DNA of 64,000 bases. It comes from Sphingomicrobium sediminis (GTDB lineage: Bacteria; Pseudomonadota; Alphaproteobacteria; Sphingomonadales; Sphingomonadaceae). The stretch is from positions 2,181,001-2,245,000 of the forward strand of contig NZ_JAMSHT010000001.1 of assembly GCF_023805295.1 (NCBI RefSeq), in the 5' to 3' direction. Below are positions 51,143-62,857 of this stretch, piece after piece; positions within the stretch are counted from its first letter, which is position 1, and each line of letters begins with the position of its first letter. The notes below the pieces were generated by a model, which did not search any database, was not told the DNA's origin, and was given only the letters and a program-made list of their open reading frames with translations. Both the position numbers and the translations under genes were made by a program.

Positions 51143-51381
51143 TGTTCGGCGAAGGACGTCCCGAAGAAATCCTGGTCGGCATCGTGTCGGCGGCGCTGGC
51201 CGTCTTGCTCGCGATCCGCATCCGTCATGCGCTCACCAAGGGCGTGGTGCCGATCTACAAGAAGCGCATCTCTCGCAGCGAAGTGGGCGAGGCGAAGTTC
51301 AATTTCGTCGTCATCGCCAATGCGGTGGGGATGCTGCTGCTTCTCTGGATTTCGGCAGACCTTATCTTCCAGATCCGATGA
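51142..51381 (+). CDS. Small two-helix membrane protein
   Basis: A 79-residue protein with two hydrophobic helices (ILVGIVSAALAVLLAIRI and FVVIANAVGMLLLLWISADL) joined by a basic loop (KKRISRSEVGEAKF). The start shares bases with the mce stop (TGATG), and the end overlaps the RDD-protein start (ATGA). No known function. Its tight coupling to mce and to the RDD gene argues that it is a real gene of the operon. Confidence 0.75.
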   Translation: MFGEGRPEEILVGIVSAALAVLLAIRIRHALTKGVVPIYKKRISRSEVGEAKFNFVVIANAVGMLLLLWISADLIFQIR

Positions 51382-51866
51382 AGCAGCCGGTTCGCCGCCT
51401 CGCCGCGTTCGGCTTCGACTATCTGCTGATTGCCTGCTGGGCCGTCTTCGTCGGGCTGGTGAGCGTCGCGACCGGGCTTCACGAGAATCTCGACATGAGC
51501 AGCTGGGCCGGGCGCGCCGGGGCGCATCTGGTCGGCTTTCTCTCGCTGACGCTGCCGGTTATCGCTTATTTCGCGCTCACCGAAGGCGGGCCCAAGCGCG
51601 CCAGCCTCGGCAAGCGGGCGCTCAAACTTCAAGTAGAGGGTAACCGCACCTGGCTGCGCAACATCGTGAAATTCCTGCCGTGGGAAATCGCCCATGCCGC
51701 GATCTGGTGGCAGGATGCGCAGCCCTTCGTGGACCCGATGCCGCCCACCAACATGGCGGTCTCGGTCGCTGCCATGCTGATCGGCCTCGCCTATGTGGCG
51801 AGCCTGTTCGTCGGCGATGGGCGCACGCCCTATGACAGGCTGGCAGGAACCCGCGTGACGCGCTAA
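51378..51866 (+). CDS. RDD-family membrane protein
   Basis: A 162-residue integral membrane protein. The N-terminal RxxxxxxD-type pattern ([19 protein letters not shown]) and about three to four hydrophobic helices ([44 protein letters not shown]) are seen, along with [14 protein letters not shown], a common RDD loop. RDD proteins are thought to be transporters or membrane-stress proteins in some bacteria, without a clear link to propionate metabolism. The gene overlaps its upstream neighbour by four bases and precedes the mutase gene by ten. Confidence 0.83.
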   Translation: MKQPVRRLAAFGFDYLLIACWAVFVGLVSVATGLHENLDMSSWAGRAGAHLVGFLSLTLPVIAYFALTEGGPKRASLGKRALKLQVEGNRTWLRNIVKFLPWEIAHAAIWWQDAQPFVDPMPPTNMAVSVAAMLIGLAYVASLFVGDGRTPYDRLAGTRVTR

Positions 51867-51876
51867 CAGGCGCGCC

Positions 51877-53999
<2,123 letters not shown>

Positions 54000-54003
<4 letters not shown>

Positions 54004-54392
54004 GCGAACAGGAGCAGGAGATTTCGACAGAAGTCGAGCAGCCGGCGTGGAAGATTCGCCAGGCCAAACTTCGCGGGGCGGACACAGAACATCTTGGCTA
54101 CGACTTTCTGAAGACGGTCATGAATGTGTCCCTATTGTCGCTCGGCGCCGTGCTCACCCTAGGCGAAACGGCCTATGCCGACCTCATTCCCGATTGGGGC
54201 CTCTTCGCTTCGATCGGCCTGATCGCACTGGCCGGCATCAGTTCATTCATTGCGCTCCAAGAGATGGTTCGTCTCTTCAACGGGGTGATCGAGCAAAGCC
54301 AGACGCTGCGTTTCCTGGAGCCTATTGCGCCGACGTTGTTCGGTGGGGGGATCAGCCTGTTCGTGGGGCTGGCGATCGGCATTTTCGGCTAG
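54000..54392 (+). CDS. Membrane protein of unknown function after mutase
   Basis: A 130-residue protein starting with GTG in a GTGA overlap with the mutase stop. A charged N-terminus (about 1-35) precedes three hydrophobic segments ([39 protein letters not shown] and [18 protein letters not shown]). There are no active-site-like motifs. The coupling implies expression with the mutase. I recognise no family. It might anchor or regulate a membrane transporter, but nothing in the sequence says so. Confidence 0.7.
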
Positions 54393-54463
54393 GTTGCCTT
54401 GCCCTCGCCGGCCCATGACGGCATAGGCGAGTTACGTCACGAGAGGGCCCGAGCGGAGACCGC

Positions 54464-56473
54464 ATGTTCAAGAAAATCCTGATCGCAAACCGGGGCGAAA
54501 TTGCCTGCCGTGTGATGCGCACTGCCAGCCGCATGGGGATCAAGACCGTCGCGGTCTATTCGGATGCCGACGCGCATGCGCCGCATGTGATGATGGCCGA
54601 TGAAGCGGTGCATATCGGGCCCGCAGCGGCTGCGGAAAGCTATCTCGTCGCCGACAAGATCATCGCGGCGTGCAAGGAAACCGGCGCTGAAGCCGTTCAT
54701 CCGGGCTATGGATTCCTGTCCGAGCGGACCAGCTTTGCCGAAGCGCTCGATGAAGCCGGCATCGCCTTTATCGGACCGCCGGCTGGCGCGATTGCGGCGA
54801 TGGGCGACAAGATCGAATCCAAGAAGCTCGCCAAGGAAGCGGGCGTCAACGTCGTGCCGGGCTATCTCGGCGAGATTGCCGATACGGACGAGGCGGTGAA
54901 GATCGCTTCGGATATTGGCTATCCGGTGATGATGAAGGCTTCTGCCGGTGGCGGCGGCAAGGGCATGCGCCTCGCCTATAGCGAACAGGATGTGCGCGAC
55001 GGGTTCGAGGCGACCAAGCGCGAAGGCCTCAACAGCTTTGGCGACGACCGCGTCTTCATCGAAAAATTCATCGAGGATCCGCGCCATATCGAGATCCAGC
55101 TGATCGGCGACAAGCATGGCAACATCGTCTTTCTGGGCGAGCGCGAATGCTCGATCCAGCGCCGCCACCAGAAGGTGATCGAAGAAGCGCCGAGCCCCTT
55201 CGTCACTGACAAGATGCGCAAAGCGATGGGCGAACAGGCCGTCGCGCTGGCCCGCGCGGTGGATTACCATTCGGCGGGCACGGTCGAATTGATCGTCTCG
55301 GGTGCCGACAAGACCGGTGAAAGCTTCTACTTCCTCGAGATGAATACCCGCCTCCAAGTGGAGCATCCGGTGACCGAGGAGATTACCGGCGTCGACTTGG
55401 TCGAGCAGATGATCCGCGTCGCCTTTGGCGAGAAGCTGCCTTTCGCGCAGGATGACGTGACCTATGACGGCTGGGCCATCGAGGCCCGTGTCTATGCCGA
55501 GGATCCCTATCGCGGCTTCCTGCCCTCGACGGGTCGCCTGACCACCTATTCGCCGCCCGCAGAGATGCGCAGCGAGGATGGCGTGGTGCGCGTCGACGAC
55601 GGCGTCACCGAAGGCGGCGAAGTCTCGATGTTCTACGACCCGATGATCGCCAAGCTGATTACCCATGGCGCGACGCGCGACGAGGCGATTGACCTGGCAG
55701 TGGAAGCGCTGGATGCGTTCGAGCTGGAAGGCCTCGCCGACAATGTCGATTTCCTTTCGGCGCTCTTGCAGCATGACCGCTTCCGTTCGGGCGAGCTGAC
55801 GACGGGCTTCATTGCCGAGGAATATCCCGAAGGCTTCGAGGGCGCACCGACCGATGACGAACTGCGCACCGACCTTGTCGCGATCGCGGCCGTCGTCGCG
55901 ATGACGCACGAAACGCGCATGAGCTTGATCGACGGCCAGCTGGGCGATCCAGTGTTCCCGTCGATGGAACAGGTCCTGTTCCTCGATGGCGCGCGGCATG
56001 ACGTGACCATCGATCCCTATGATGGTGGGACCCTGATCGGCATCGGCGATGACGAGCAGGTCGATGTCATCGCCGATTATTCACCGGGCCAGACCCTGAT
56101 CGAGGCCGATTGCGACGGGCGCCACCGCATCGTGCAGGTCGCGCATAATGGCCGTGGCTTCCACCTGACGACGCGCGGGGCGAAGCATCACGCCCGGCTC
56201 TATGCGCGCGACGTTGCCGATCTTCTGGCGCACATGCCCGAAAAGGTCGCGCCCGACCTGTCGAAGTTCCTGATGGCGCCGATGCCGGGCCTGCTGACCA
56301 AGCTTCAGGTGGCCGAAGGCGACAGCGTCGAAGCGGGCCAGCCGCTTGCCGTCGTCGAGGCGATGAAGATGGAAAACATCCTCCGCGCCGAAAAGGCCGC
56401 CACGGTAAAGGCCATTCCGGTCGAAGAAGGCGCGAGCCTGCAGGTGGACGAAGTCATCGTCGAATTCGAATAG
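54464..56473 (+). CDS. pccA: Propionyl-CoA carboxylase alpha subunit (biotin carboxylase/BCCP)
   Basis: A 669-residue protein. The biotin carboxylase part (about 1-450) has KILIANRGEIACRVMRTA, HPGYGFLSERTSFAEAL, KASAGGGGKGMRLAYS, ERECSIQRRHQKVIEEAPSP and EMNTRLQVEHPVTEEITG. The C-terminal biotinyl domain carries VVEAMKMENIL, with the biotinylated Lys635. A propionyl-CoA-type middle domain lies between them. It carboxylates biotin and passes the group to PccB. The gene follows the mutase group by 71 bases, so all three steps from propionyl-CoA to succinyl-CoA are encoded in one 8 kb stretch. Confidence 0.96.
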   Translation: MFKKILIANRGEIACRVMRTASRMGIKTVAVYSDADAHAPHVMMADEAVHIGPAAAAESYLVADKIIAACKETGAEAVHPGYGFLSERTSFAEALDEAGIAFIGPPAGAIAAMGDKIESKKLAKEAGVNVVPGYLGEIADTDEAVKIASDIGYPVMMKASAGGGGKGMRLAYSEQDVRDGFEATKREGLNSFGDDRVFIEKFIEDPRHIEIQLIGDKHGNIVFLGERECSIQRRHQKVIEEAPSPFVTDKMRKAMGEQAVALARAVDYHSAGTVELIVSGADKTGESFYFLEMNTRLQVEHPVTEEITGVDLVEQMIRVAFGEKLPFAQDDVTYDGWAIEARVYAEDPYRGFLPSTGRLTTYSPPAEMRSEDGVVRVDDGVTEGGEVSMFYDPMIAKLITHGATRDEAIDLAVEALDAFELEGLADNVDFLSALLQHDRFRSGELTTGFIAEEYPEGFEGAPTDDELRTDLVAIAAVVAMTHETRMSLIDGQLGDPVFPSMEQVLFLDGARHDVTIDPYDGGTLIGIGDDEQVDVIADYSPGQTLIEADCDGRHRIVQVAHNGRGFHLTTRGAKHHARLYARDVADLLAHMPEKVAPDLSKFLMAPMPGLLTKLQVAEGDSVEAGQPLAVVEAMKMENILRAEKAATVKAIPVEEGASLQVDEVIVEFE

Positions 56474-56515
56474 ACCATTCAGTCGGCAACGCGGCGTTCT
56501 GCACCAATGCAGGCG

Positions 56516-57244
56516 CTAGTTGGCCGTCCTTTGGAAAAACCACCGACGCTTCGCTAATAGGAGCAGCAACGCGCCGCAGCTCAAGATGGCGATGATGATG
56601 TTGAGCGCCAAGAGCGATTGTTCCTGGTTGGAGGCGTTCGCCGCCCAGAAGGTCGCGCCATTGAAGCTGCCGTGGATCAGGATGGCGAGCGGGAGGCCGC
56701 CGCGCAGGCGGAAGCAGGCATAGGTCATGAGGATCGACAGGGCGATGCAGAGCAGCGGCAGCGTCGGGATGAAGAGCAATTTCGGCCCGTGCCACAGGCC
56801 CCAGAACACACCAACAATCATCGACGCGACCAGCGGGTTGGCGACCTGCATCAGCTTGGGCGTGAGATAGGCGCGCCAGCCAATTTCCTCAGGGATCGCC
56901 GTGATGACGATCTGGATTGCAAACAGCGCGAGCGCGGACTGCCATTCGGGAAGCGGCGGGGGGCCGATGGCGGCCGAGACGGCTGCGGCCAGCGCATAGA
57001 GCCCGAGCGGGACGAGTAGCCACCAAGCTTTGACTTGCGTGTCACGAAAGCGCTCGGCGAGCCATTCGAATGGCCTCTGCTTGCGGACCATCCACAGGGC
57101 CGCGACGGTCGGTCCGATGATGGCCAGGCCCTCCACCCACCGACCGAGCAGTGGGACGAGCGGCATGGTGGCGAACCAGACGGCGTAGGTGACTGCAACG
57201 GCTAGCAGGAAATAGTGCGCGCTGTCGCGCCACGGCGTTGTCAT
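56516..57244 (-). CDS. CPBP-family intramembrane metalloprotease
   Basis: A 242-residue membrane protein with about six to seven hydrophobic segments. Motifs: AIPEEIGWRAYLTP (EExxxR-type), GVFWGLWHGPKLLF (FxxxH-type) and IHGSFNGATFW (HxxxN/B-type). This is the CPBP family, like the protein at 45706, but the two are not close copies. The EEIGWRAYL form is frequent in bacterial CPBP proteins of unknown substrate. The S9 peptidase gene lies 20 bases away on the same strand and may be cotranscribed. It is convergent with pccA. Confidence 0.87.
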   Translation of the reverse strand: MTTPWRDSAHYFLLAVAVTYAVWFATMPLVPLLGRWVEGLAIIGPTVAALWMVRKQRPFEWLAERFRDTQVKAWWLLVPLGLYALAAAVSAAIGPPPLPEWQSALALFAIQIVITAIPEEIGWRAYLTPKLMQVANPLVASMIVGVFWGLWHGPKLLFIPTLPLLCIALSILMTYACFRLRGGLPLAILIHGSFNGATFWAANASNQEQSLLALNIIIAILSCGALLLLLAKRRWFFQRTAN

Positions 57245-57264
57245 GTCTGTTGCGTCGGCTCGGC

Positions 57265-59208
57265 TCAGTTGGTGCCGATATGCTCGTCGAGGAAGGCGAC
57301 ATAGGCGTTGCTGGCGGCAATGCGGTTCTCGCGCTTGCGGAAGCCATGGCCTTCATCCTCGAACAGGACATATTCGACCGGCACGCCATTGGCCTCGATC
57401 GCGGCGACCAGCTCGTCGCTTTCGACCTGCAGCACGCGCGGGTCGGTCGCGCCCTGGACCACCAGCATCGGCTTGGTGATCTGGTCTGCATGGAAGAGTG
57501 GGCTGATCGCGCGATGGCGTTCCTCGTCGGTGGCCGGGTCGCCCATTTCGTCATAGAGCGCGACGCGGTTGGCGCCCCACCATGCCGGGATCGACTTCAA
57601 TGTGCGCACCCAGTTGGTCACGCCGAAAATGTTGATGCCGGCATCGAAGACTTCGGGGTGGAAGGCGAGTGCCGCGGCGGTCATGTAGCCGCCATAGGAA
57701 CCGCCCATGACGGCGATGCGGTCATTGGCGATCCAGTCCATCGACTGGAGGAAGTCCTTGGAGGCGACCACGTCCTTCAGGTCGACATCGCCATGCTTCT
57801 TGTCGTCGAGATGGAAGAAGGTCTTGCCGTAGCCCGAGCTGCCGCGATTGTTGATCGCGTAGACGGCATAGCCGTGATTGACGAGGTGCTGGACCTGTGC
57901 GCGATAGCCGCGGGTCGACTGGCCGCCGGGACCGCCATGGACAAGCACGACGGCGGGCGCGGGATTGTCGGCGCTGGAGCCGTGCGGGCGATAGAGGATG
58001 CCCGGGATTTCGAGGCCGTCATAGCTTTCGAACCGCGCGACGCTGGCGGTGACGAGATGATCTTCGTCGATCGCGGGGTTGAGGGCGGTGGTAAGGCGGC
58101 GCGCTTCGCCGCTGTCGAGATCGGCGACATAGATGTCGGACGGCGAAGTGTCGGACGACAAGGTGAAGGCGATCCGGCCCTCATCGGCATCGAAGCGGAT
58201 GCCGTTGATATTGCCGTCGGGAAGGCCGCTCAGTTCGACCGTCTCGCCGCTTTCCGTATCCTCGATGGTAACGCGGCTCAGCGCGTCTTCGTTGACGCCG
58301 ACGACCTGGTAGCGGCCGGATTTGGAATGGCTGATATAGCCGATATCCCAATCGGCTTTTTCATATTCGGCGCGCTCGCCGCTTTCGAGGTCATAGGTCC
58401 ACGCCTCGCGCCATTCGCCATGCTCGTCGGTGGCGTAGATGAGTTTGCTGTCGTCGCGGGTGAAACCGAACGAACCGTAGCGAATATTGCCCTCATGCTC
58501 GGTGATGAGCTGCGGTGTCTTGTCGTCGGCAGCGAGGTCGACGAGGAAGAGGTCGCTGTCGGCGCTCGAATTGTTTTTCTGGAGCGCCATCCAGCGGCCA
58601 TCGCCCGAAATGCCGGCGGGGAAGTAGCCGTCATTCTCGAAGATCATCTCGCGCGAATAGTCGCTCGCATCATAAGCGTAGACGTCGAAATTCTGCGGAT
58701 CGCGCTCGTTGGTGGCGATGTAGAAGGTCTCGCCGTCGGCGCTGAAGCCGGCAAAGTTGGCCTTGTGCCCGTCGCCCGGCGTGAGGTCGCGGACCGAGCC
58801 GTCTTCCTCGCGGACCCAGACATGGTTCAACTCATCGCCGCTATCGTCGGCTGTGTAGAGGATGCGGCCGCTGCCAGGAATGAAGCTGATCGCGAAGGTC
58901 GCGTCATCGGTGCTCTCGGTGAGCGGGACAGGGTCGCCGCCATTGAGCGGGAGGAGCGAAGCGTTGAAGACGCCGCTCGCATCGGAATTGATGAGCACGG
59001 CATCGCCGTCGGGCGAGAAGGCGCTGCCCAGCCCGCTGCCGGCGAGGCTGTAGGACACGCTGTCGTAAAATTGTTCGGCGCTATAGCGGGGGACTTCATA
59101 GTCGAGCGTCACGGGCGCCTCCGGCTGGTTGGATGATCCGGTCTGGCCGCAGGCCGTCAGCAGCGCCAAGGCGGCGGCCGATGCGAACAATGTGCGCTTG
59201 ATGGTCAT
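57265..59208 (-). CDS. S9-family prolyl oligopeptidase lipoprotein
   Basis: A 647-residue exported serine peptidase. A lipobox (LLTACGQ, Cys about residue 20) suggests outer-membrane anchoring. The propeller domain (about 50-380) precedes the alpha/beta-hydrolase domain, with nucleophile VMGGSYGGYMTAA, Asp in QGATDPRVLQVES and His in EDEGHGFRKREN. The ATG 59208 follows GGGGA, and the earlier ATG 59241 lacks a site. It is probably a DPP- or oligopeptidase-like scavenger enzyme. It is similar in layout to the S9 gene at 22838, so the organism invests in peptide use. Confidence 0.91.
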   Translation of the reverse strand: MTIKRTLFASAAALALLTACGQTGSSNQPEAPVTLDYEVPRYSAEQFYDSVSYSLAGSGLGSAFSPDGDAVLINSDASGVFNASLLPLNGGDPVPLTESTDDATFAISFIPGSGRILYTADDSGDELNHVWVREEDGSVRDLTPGDGHKANFAGFSADGETFYIATNERDPQNFDVYAYDASDYSREMIFENDGYFPAGISGDGRWMALQKNNSSADSDLFLVDLAADDKTPQLITEHEGNIRYGSFGFTRDDSKLIYATDEHGEWREAWTYDLESGERAEYEKADWDIGYISHSKSGRYQVVGVNEDALSRVTIEDTESGETVELSGLPDGNINGIRFDADEGRIAFTLSSDTSPSDIYVADLDSGEARRLTTALNPAIDEDHLVTASVARFESYDGLEIPGILYRPHGSSADNPAPAVVLVHGGPGGQSTRGYRAQVQHLVNHGYAVYAINNRGSSGYGKTFFHLDDKKHGDVDLKDVVASKDFLQSMDWIANDRIAVMGGSYGGYMTAAALAFHPEVFDAGINIFGVTNWVRTLKSIPAWWGANRVALYDEMGDPATDEERHRAISPLFHADQITKPMLVVQGATDPRVLQVESDELVAAIEANGVPVEYVLFEDEGHGFRKRENRIAASNAYVAFLDEHIGTN

Positions 59209-59300
59209 GATGTTCCCCTCGCTCTTCGTATCAAGCGGCAACGAATATCAGACCCATATCGGCCTGCGGAAGGGCAGGATGCCCCCGTTTGTCGAAAAGC

Positions 59301-60662
59301 TCAGGCGCGCAGGGTTTCCCAGGGGCCGGTGATGGCCAGCGTGATGCCGGGTTCCTGGATGTTGACGAACATGGTCTTGCCGTCGGGCGCGAAGCAGGCA
59401 CCGCAAAACTCGCTATTCTCGTCATGGGCGTTGCGGGCGAAATCGTAGATGCGGCCCTCCGGGGTCACTCCGCGCAGATACTGGTCGCCGACGCCGTCCT
59501 CGCAGACGATCAGGTCGCCCCACGGCGCGACTGCCAAATTGTCGCAATATTCCATCGTGCCGGCGCCGGGGCTTTCGAAAAACAGGGTGAGCGTCCCGCC
59601 ATCGCCGGTCTCGTCCGGCGCGTAGCGAAAGACCTGCCCGACGCCGGCCCTGCCGCCCGAGGTGCAGGTGAAGAAAATGTCGCCCTGTGCCCCGCCGGGC
59701 CGGTGGCCATAGGCGATCCCTTCGCCGCGCTTGAACATCGCCGCACCCGCCGCCTGGGCGCGACGGGCAAGATCGGCCTCGGGGGCCTCGACATCGTCGA
59801 GCGTGATCCAGCGCGCGGCATAGGCTTTGCCCTCGACCAATGTGGGCCTCGACCCGTTGCTGGTATCGGCATGAGGAATGTCAGACAAAACGAGCGCCTG
59901 TAGCGTGCCGCCGTCGGCCAAACGTCCCGGGACGTCAGGAATGAAGCGGTAGAAACAGTCCTCGTCATCGTCTTCGGTCATGTAGACCATGCCGCTGGCC
60001 GGATCGACGGCGCAGGCTTCGTGGCTGAAGCGGCCCATGGCCTTCAGAGGCACAGGGTCGACCGGTCCGTCGGCCAGCGCGGGGACTTCGAACACGAAGC
60101 CGTGCGGCTTGTTGCCGACATCGGTGGTTTCCTCGCAGCTCAGCCAACTGCCCCAAGGCGTCGCGCCGCCGGCGCAATTGATTTTGGTCCCGGCCAAGGC
60201 GAGGAAGTCGCGTTCAACGTGGCCCGTGGCAAGGTTGAAATGGGTGATGGTGACGCCGCCATGATAGGGGCGCCCGGTATCAGGCCGCGTGCCGTAGAAT
60301 TCGCCCTCATAAAGGTCGAGCAGCCGGTCATCCTCGCCGAACGCGCTCTTGCTCTCCCAGGTTGGGATTTCGTGATTGGAGGTGAGGATGACCATGTCCT
60401 CGCGGCCCGGCATCGCAAAACAAGCCATGCCGTCGGGCCGTCCGGGGCGCAACAAGCCGTCCGTCATGGTCGAGCCGGTGCGTGCGACGATCCGGTAGGA
60501 GAAACCCTCTGGCAGGTCGAGAATGGAATCGGGATCGGCAACCAATGCCATGGTGCGATTGGTCGATGGGATGTTGCGGTTTCGCCATGCCGTCAGGCCG
60601 CCAAAAGCGGCGGCTGCCACACCGACCGAGGTGCCGACCATCGCGCGTCGTGAGATTTTCAT
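59301..60662 (-). CDS. PhoX-family (DUF839) phosphatase-like protein, Tat-exported
   Basis: A 453-residue protein with a twin-arginine signal (MKISRRAMVGTSVGVAAAAF). A beta-propeller-like domain matches PhoX/DUF839: LDLPEGFSYRIVARTG, ILTSNHEIPTW, GTKINCAGGATPWGSWLSCEE (in parts), and GRFSHEACAVDPASGMVYMTED. PhoX-type enzymes are calcium- and iron-dependent alkaline phosphatases that free phosphate from organic esters. The conserved acids near the C-terminus (DDEDCFYRF, CEDGVGDQYLRG) fit metal binding. It is divergent from putP. No Pho-box-like sequence was seen upstream, so regulation is open. Confidence 0.87.
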   Translation of the reverse strand: MKISRRAMVGTSVGVAAAAFGGLTAWRNRNIPSTNRTMALVADPDSILDLPEGFSYRIVARTGSTMTDGLLRPGRPDGMACFAMPGREDMVILTSNHEIPTWESKSAFGEDDRLLDLYEGEFYGTRPDTGRPYHGGVTITHFNLATGHVERDFLALAGTKINCAGGATPWGSWLSCEETTDVGNKPHGFVFEVPALADGPVDPVPLKAMGRFSHEACAVDPASGMVYMTEDDDEDCFYRFIPDVPGRLADGGTLQALVLSDIPHADTSNGSRPTLVEGKAYAARWITLDDVEAPEADLARRAQAAGAAMFKRGEGIAYGHRPGGAQGDIFFTCTSGGRAGVGQVFRYAPDETGDGGTLTLFFESPGAGTMEYCDNLAVAPWGDLIVCEDGVGDQYLRGVTPEGRIYDFARNAHDENSEFCGACFAPDGKTMFVNIQEPGITLAITGPWETLRA

Positions 60663-60736
60663 GGTGTCATTCCTAACACGGCCCAGCTGTGCTGTAACTA
60701 TAATACAGTCGGAACAAGCGGTTTACGCAGGCCCAA

Positions 60737-62227
60737 ATGATCCATAGCGTCGCGCGCATGCAAACAGGGACACTGATTTCACTCGCCGCCTATTTCATCG
60801 TCATGATCGGAATCGGCTTCTACGCCTATCGCAAGTCGACCGACACGAGCGAGGGCTACATGCTCGCGGGGCGCAACCTCCATCCGGCGGTCGCGGCCTT
60901 GTCCGCGGGCGCGAGCGACATGTCGGGTTGGCTGCTGCTGGGCCTGCCGGGCGCGCTCTATGCCGCGGGCCTCGTCGAGGCTTGGATCGGCATCGGCCTG
61001 TTCATCGGCGCGCTCGTCAACTGGATCGTGGTCGCGCCGCGGCTGAGGAAGCAGACCGAGGAGCGCGGCAACGCGCTCACCATCCCCGAATATCTCGCCA
61101 ACCGCTTCCCCAATCAGGCCGTGGCGCTGCGCGTCACCAGCGCGATCATCATCGTGCTCTTCTTCGCGGTCTATACAGCGGCCGGCCTCGTCGGCGGCGG
61201 CAAGCTGTTCGAGACGAGCTTTGCCGGCATGCTGCCCGGGCTCGGCATGAGCGATTATATGACTGGCATCTGGATCACCGCATTGGTGGTGCTGGCCTAT
61301 ACGATGGTCGGCGGCTTCCTTGCGGTCAGCCTCACCGATTTCGTGCAGGGCATCATCATGGTGACGGCGCTCGTCGTCATGCCGTTGGTCGTCATGTTCG
61401 GTGCCGGCGGCGAGGGCGGCGGCAGCATTGCCGATGTGCCTGTCGAAGGCTTTACGGACCTGACCAAGGGGCTGACGCTCGTCGGCTGGATCAGCCTGAT
61501 GGCCTGGGGTTTGGGCTATTTCGGCCAGCCGCACATCATCGTGCGCTTCATGGCCGTAAGGAGCGTCGCGGCGGTCAAGACGGCGCGCAATATCGGCATG
61601 AGCTGGATGGGCGTTGCGCTGATCGGCGCGATCGGCGTCGGCATTGCGGGGCGTGCCTATACCGAGCGCAACGGCATCGTCGTCGATGATCCGGAAACGA
61701 TCTTCATCGTGCTGGCCAATACCTTGTTCCACCCGATCGTCACCGGCTTCCTGCTCGCCGCCTTGCTCGCCGCGATCATGTCGACGATCAGCTCGCAATT
61801 GCTGGTCGCGTCGAGCTCGCTGACCGAGGATTTCTACCGCTTGTTCCTGCGCAAAGATGCGAGCGAGCGCGAGCGGGTCAATGTGGGCCGTGTCTGCGTC
61901 GCGCTGGTGGCGGTTGCGGCGATCATGATCGCCAGCGATCCGGACAGCCAGGTGCTGGGCCTCGTTTCCAACGCCTGGGCGGGCTTCGGCGCGGCGTTCG
62001 GACCGCTCATCATCCTGTCGCTGACCTGGAAGAAGATGACCGGTGCAGGCGCGGTTGCCGGTTTGGTGACTGGCGCTGCCGTCGTCATGGGCTGGATCGC
62101 GACCGGCGCGAGCGATGGCCTGTACGAGATCGTGCCGGGCTTCATCGCGGCGTGGGTCGCAATCTGGCTGGTCAGCCTTGCGACCCGGCCCGAGGCGTCG
62201 ACAGCCGGCGGCACGGAGCAGGCCTAG
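60737..62227 (+). CDS. putP: Sodium/proline symporter PutP-like
   Basis: A 496-residue membrane transporter with about 13 helices. Typical SSSF motifs include LISLAAYFIVMIGIGFYAYRKS, RNLHPAVAALSAGASDMSGWLL, LGLPGALYAAGLVEAWIGIG, LGYFGQPHIIVRFMAVRS and LLAAIMSTISSQLLVASSSL. The last carries conserved sodium- and substrate-binding residues. The ATG at 60758 (MQTGTLISLA) could also be the start. It stands between the PhoX gene and the secreted collar protein gene, and no putA is nearby. Proline is the likely substrate, but other solutes are possible. Confidence 0.93.
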   Translation: MIHSVARMQTGTLISLAAYFIVMIGIGFYAYRKSTDTSEGYMLAGRNLHPAVAALSAGASDMSGWLLLGLPGALYAAGLVEAWIGIGLFIGALVNWIVVAPRLRKQTEERGNALTIPEYLANRFPNQAVALRVTSAIIIVLFFAVYTAAGLVGGGKLFETSFAGMLPGLGMSDYMTGIWITALVVLAYTMVGGFLAVSLTDFVQGIIMVTALVVMPLVVMFGAGGEGGGSIADVPVEGFTDLTKGLTLVGWISLMAWGLGYFGQPHIIVRFMAVRSVAAVKTARNIGMSWMGVALIGAIGVGIAGRAYTERNGIVVDDPETIFIVLANTLFHPIVTGFLLAALLAAIMSTISSQLLVASSSLTEDFYRLFLRKDASERERVNVGRVCVALVAVAAIMIASDPDSQVLGLVSNAWAGFGAAFGPLIILSLTWKKMTGAGAVAGLVTGAAVVMGWIATGASDGLYEIVPGFIAAWVAIWLVSLATRPEASTAGGTEQA

Positions 62228-62272
62228 GCAAAGATTAAGTCGTACGGAGATTCAAAAAGGAGGAGAACGCGT

Positions 62273-62752
62273 ATGCAGTCGAAGAAGTTGATGGCCGCAC
62301 TTGGCGCGGCAATGACGATGGCCTTAGCAGCACCGACCCCTGCGGCCGCGCAGGATGCAATGCTCGGCGAAATCCGGCCATTCGGTTTCAATTTCTGCCC
62401 GCGCGGCTGGGCGCCGCTAGACGGTCAATTGCTCGCAATTTCCCAATATACCGCTCTATTCTCACTGCTGGGGACTTATTATGGCGGCGACGGTCGGACC
62501 ACCTTCGCACTTCCCGACATGCGCGGTCGCGTCATGGTTCACGAAGGAACGGGACCGGGCCTGCCGCCGGCCCGGCTTGGCCAGACTAGCGGGACTGTGG
62601 AAACCGCCCCTCGGAGCGTGCCGGTCGCACCGCAACGCGGTAATCGTGAGGGGGACACTGCGGCCTCGACCGATCCGGTGAACAACATGCAGCCCTATCT
62701 CGTAGTCAATTGGTGCATTGCGCTGCAAGGCATCTACCCGTCGCGCAACTAG
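62273..62752 (+). CDS. Secreted phage tail-collar domain protein
   Basis: A 159-residue protein with a signal peptide (about 1-27, ending AAAQ) and a strong ribosome-binding site (AAGGAGGAG). The mature part is a phage tail-collar domain: MLGEIRPFGFNFCPRGWAPL, DGQLLAISQYTALFSLLGT, YYGGDGRTTFALPDMRGRV, and the C-terminal YLVVNWCIALQGIYPSRN. This is the microcystin-dependent protein (MdpB) type. The usual H-x-H segment and the Gly-rich loop before the end are shortened. No other phage or contractile-injection gene lies nearby, so it seems to be a domesticated extracellular or periplasmic protein of unknown function. Confidence 0.85.
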   Translation: MQSKKLMAALGAAMTMALAAPTPAAAQDAMLGEIRPFGFNFCPRGWAPLDGQLLAISQYTALFSLLGTYYGGDGRTTFALPDMRGRVMVHEGTGPGLPPARLGQTSGTVETAPRSVPVAPQRGNREGDTAASTDPVNNMQPYLVVNWCIALQGIYPSRN

Positions 62753-62857
62753 CAGCCTCAATGCATTATGGCGGCGGCGCGCCTTTCTCCTTGAGGGGCT
62801 GTCTTGCGGGGCGGTTCCGGCTGGCCTAGCAAGGGCGCGAAAGAGGGAGAGCCAGTC

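Noticed and set aside
54437..55999. A 520-codon antisense frame across pccA
   Set aside because: Biotin carboxylase motifs fix the real strand.
57238..59136. A 632-codon plus-strand frame across the S9 lipoprotein gene
   Set aside because: The minus frame has a lipobox and catalytic triad motifs; the plus frame has none.
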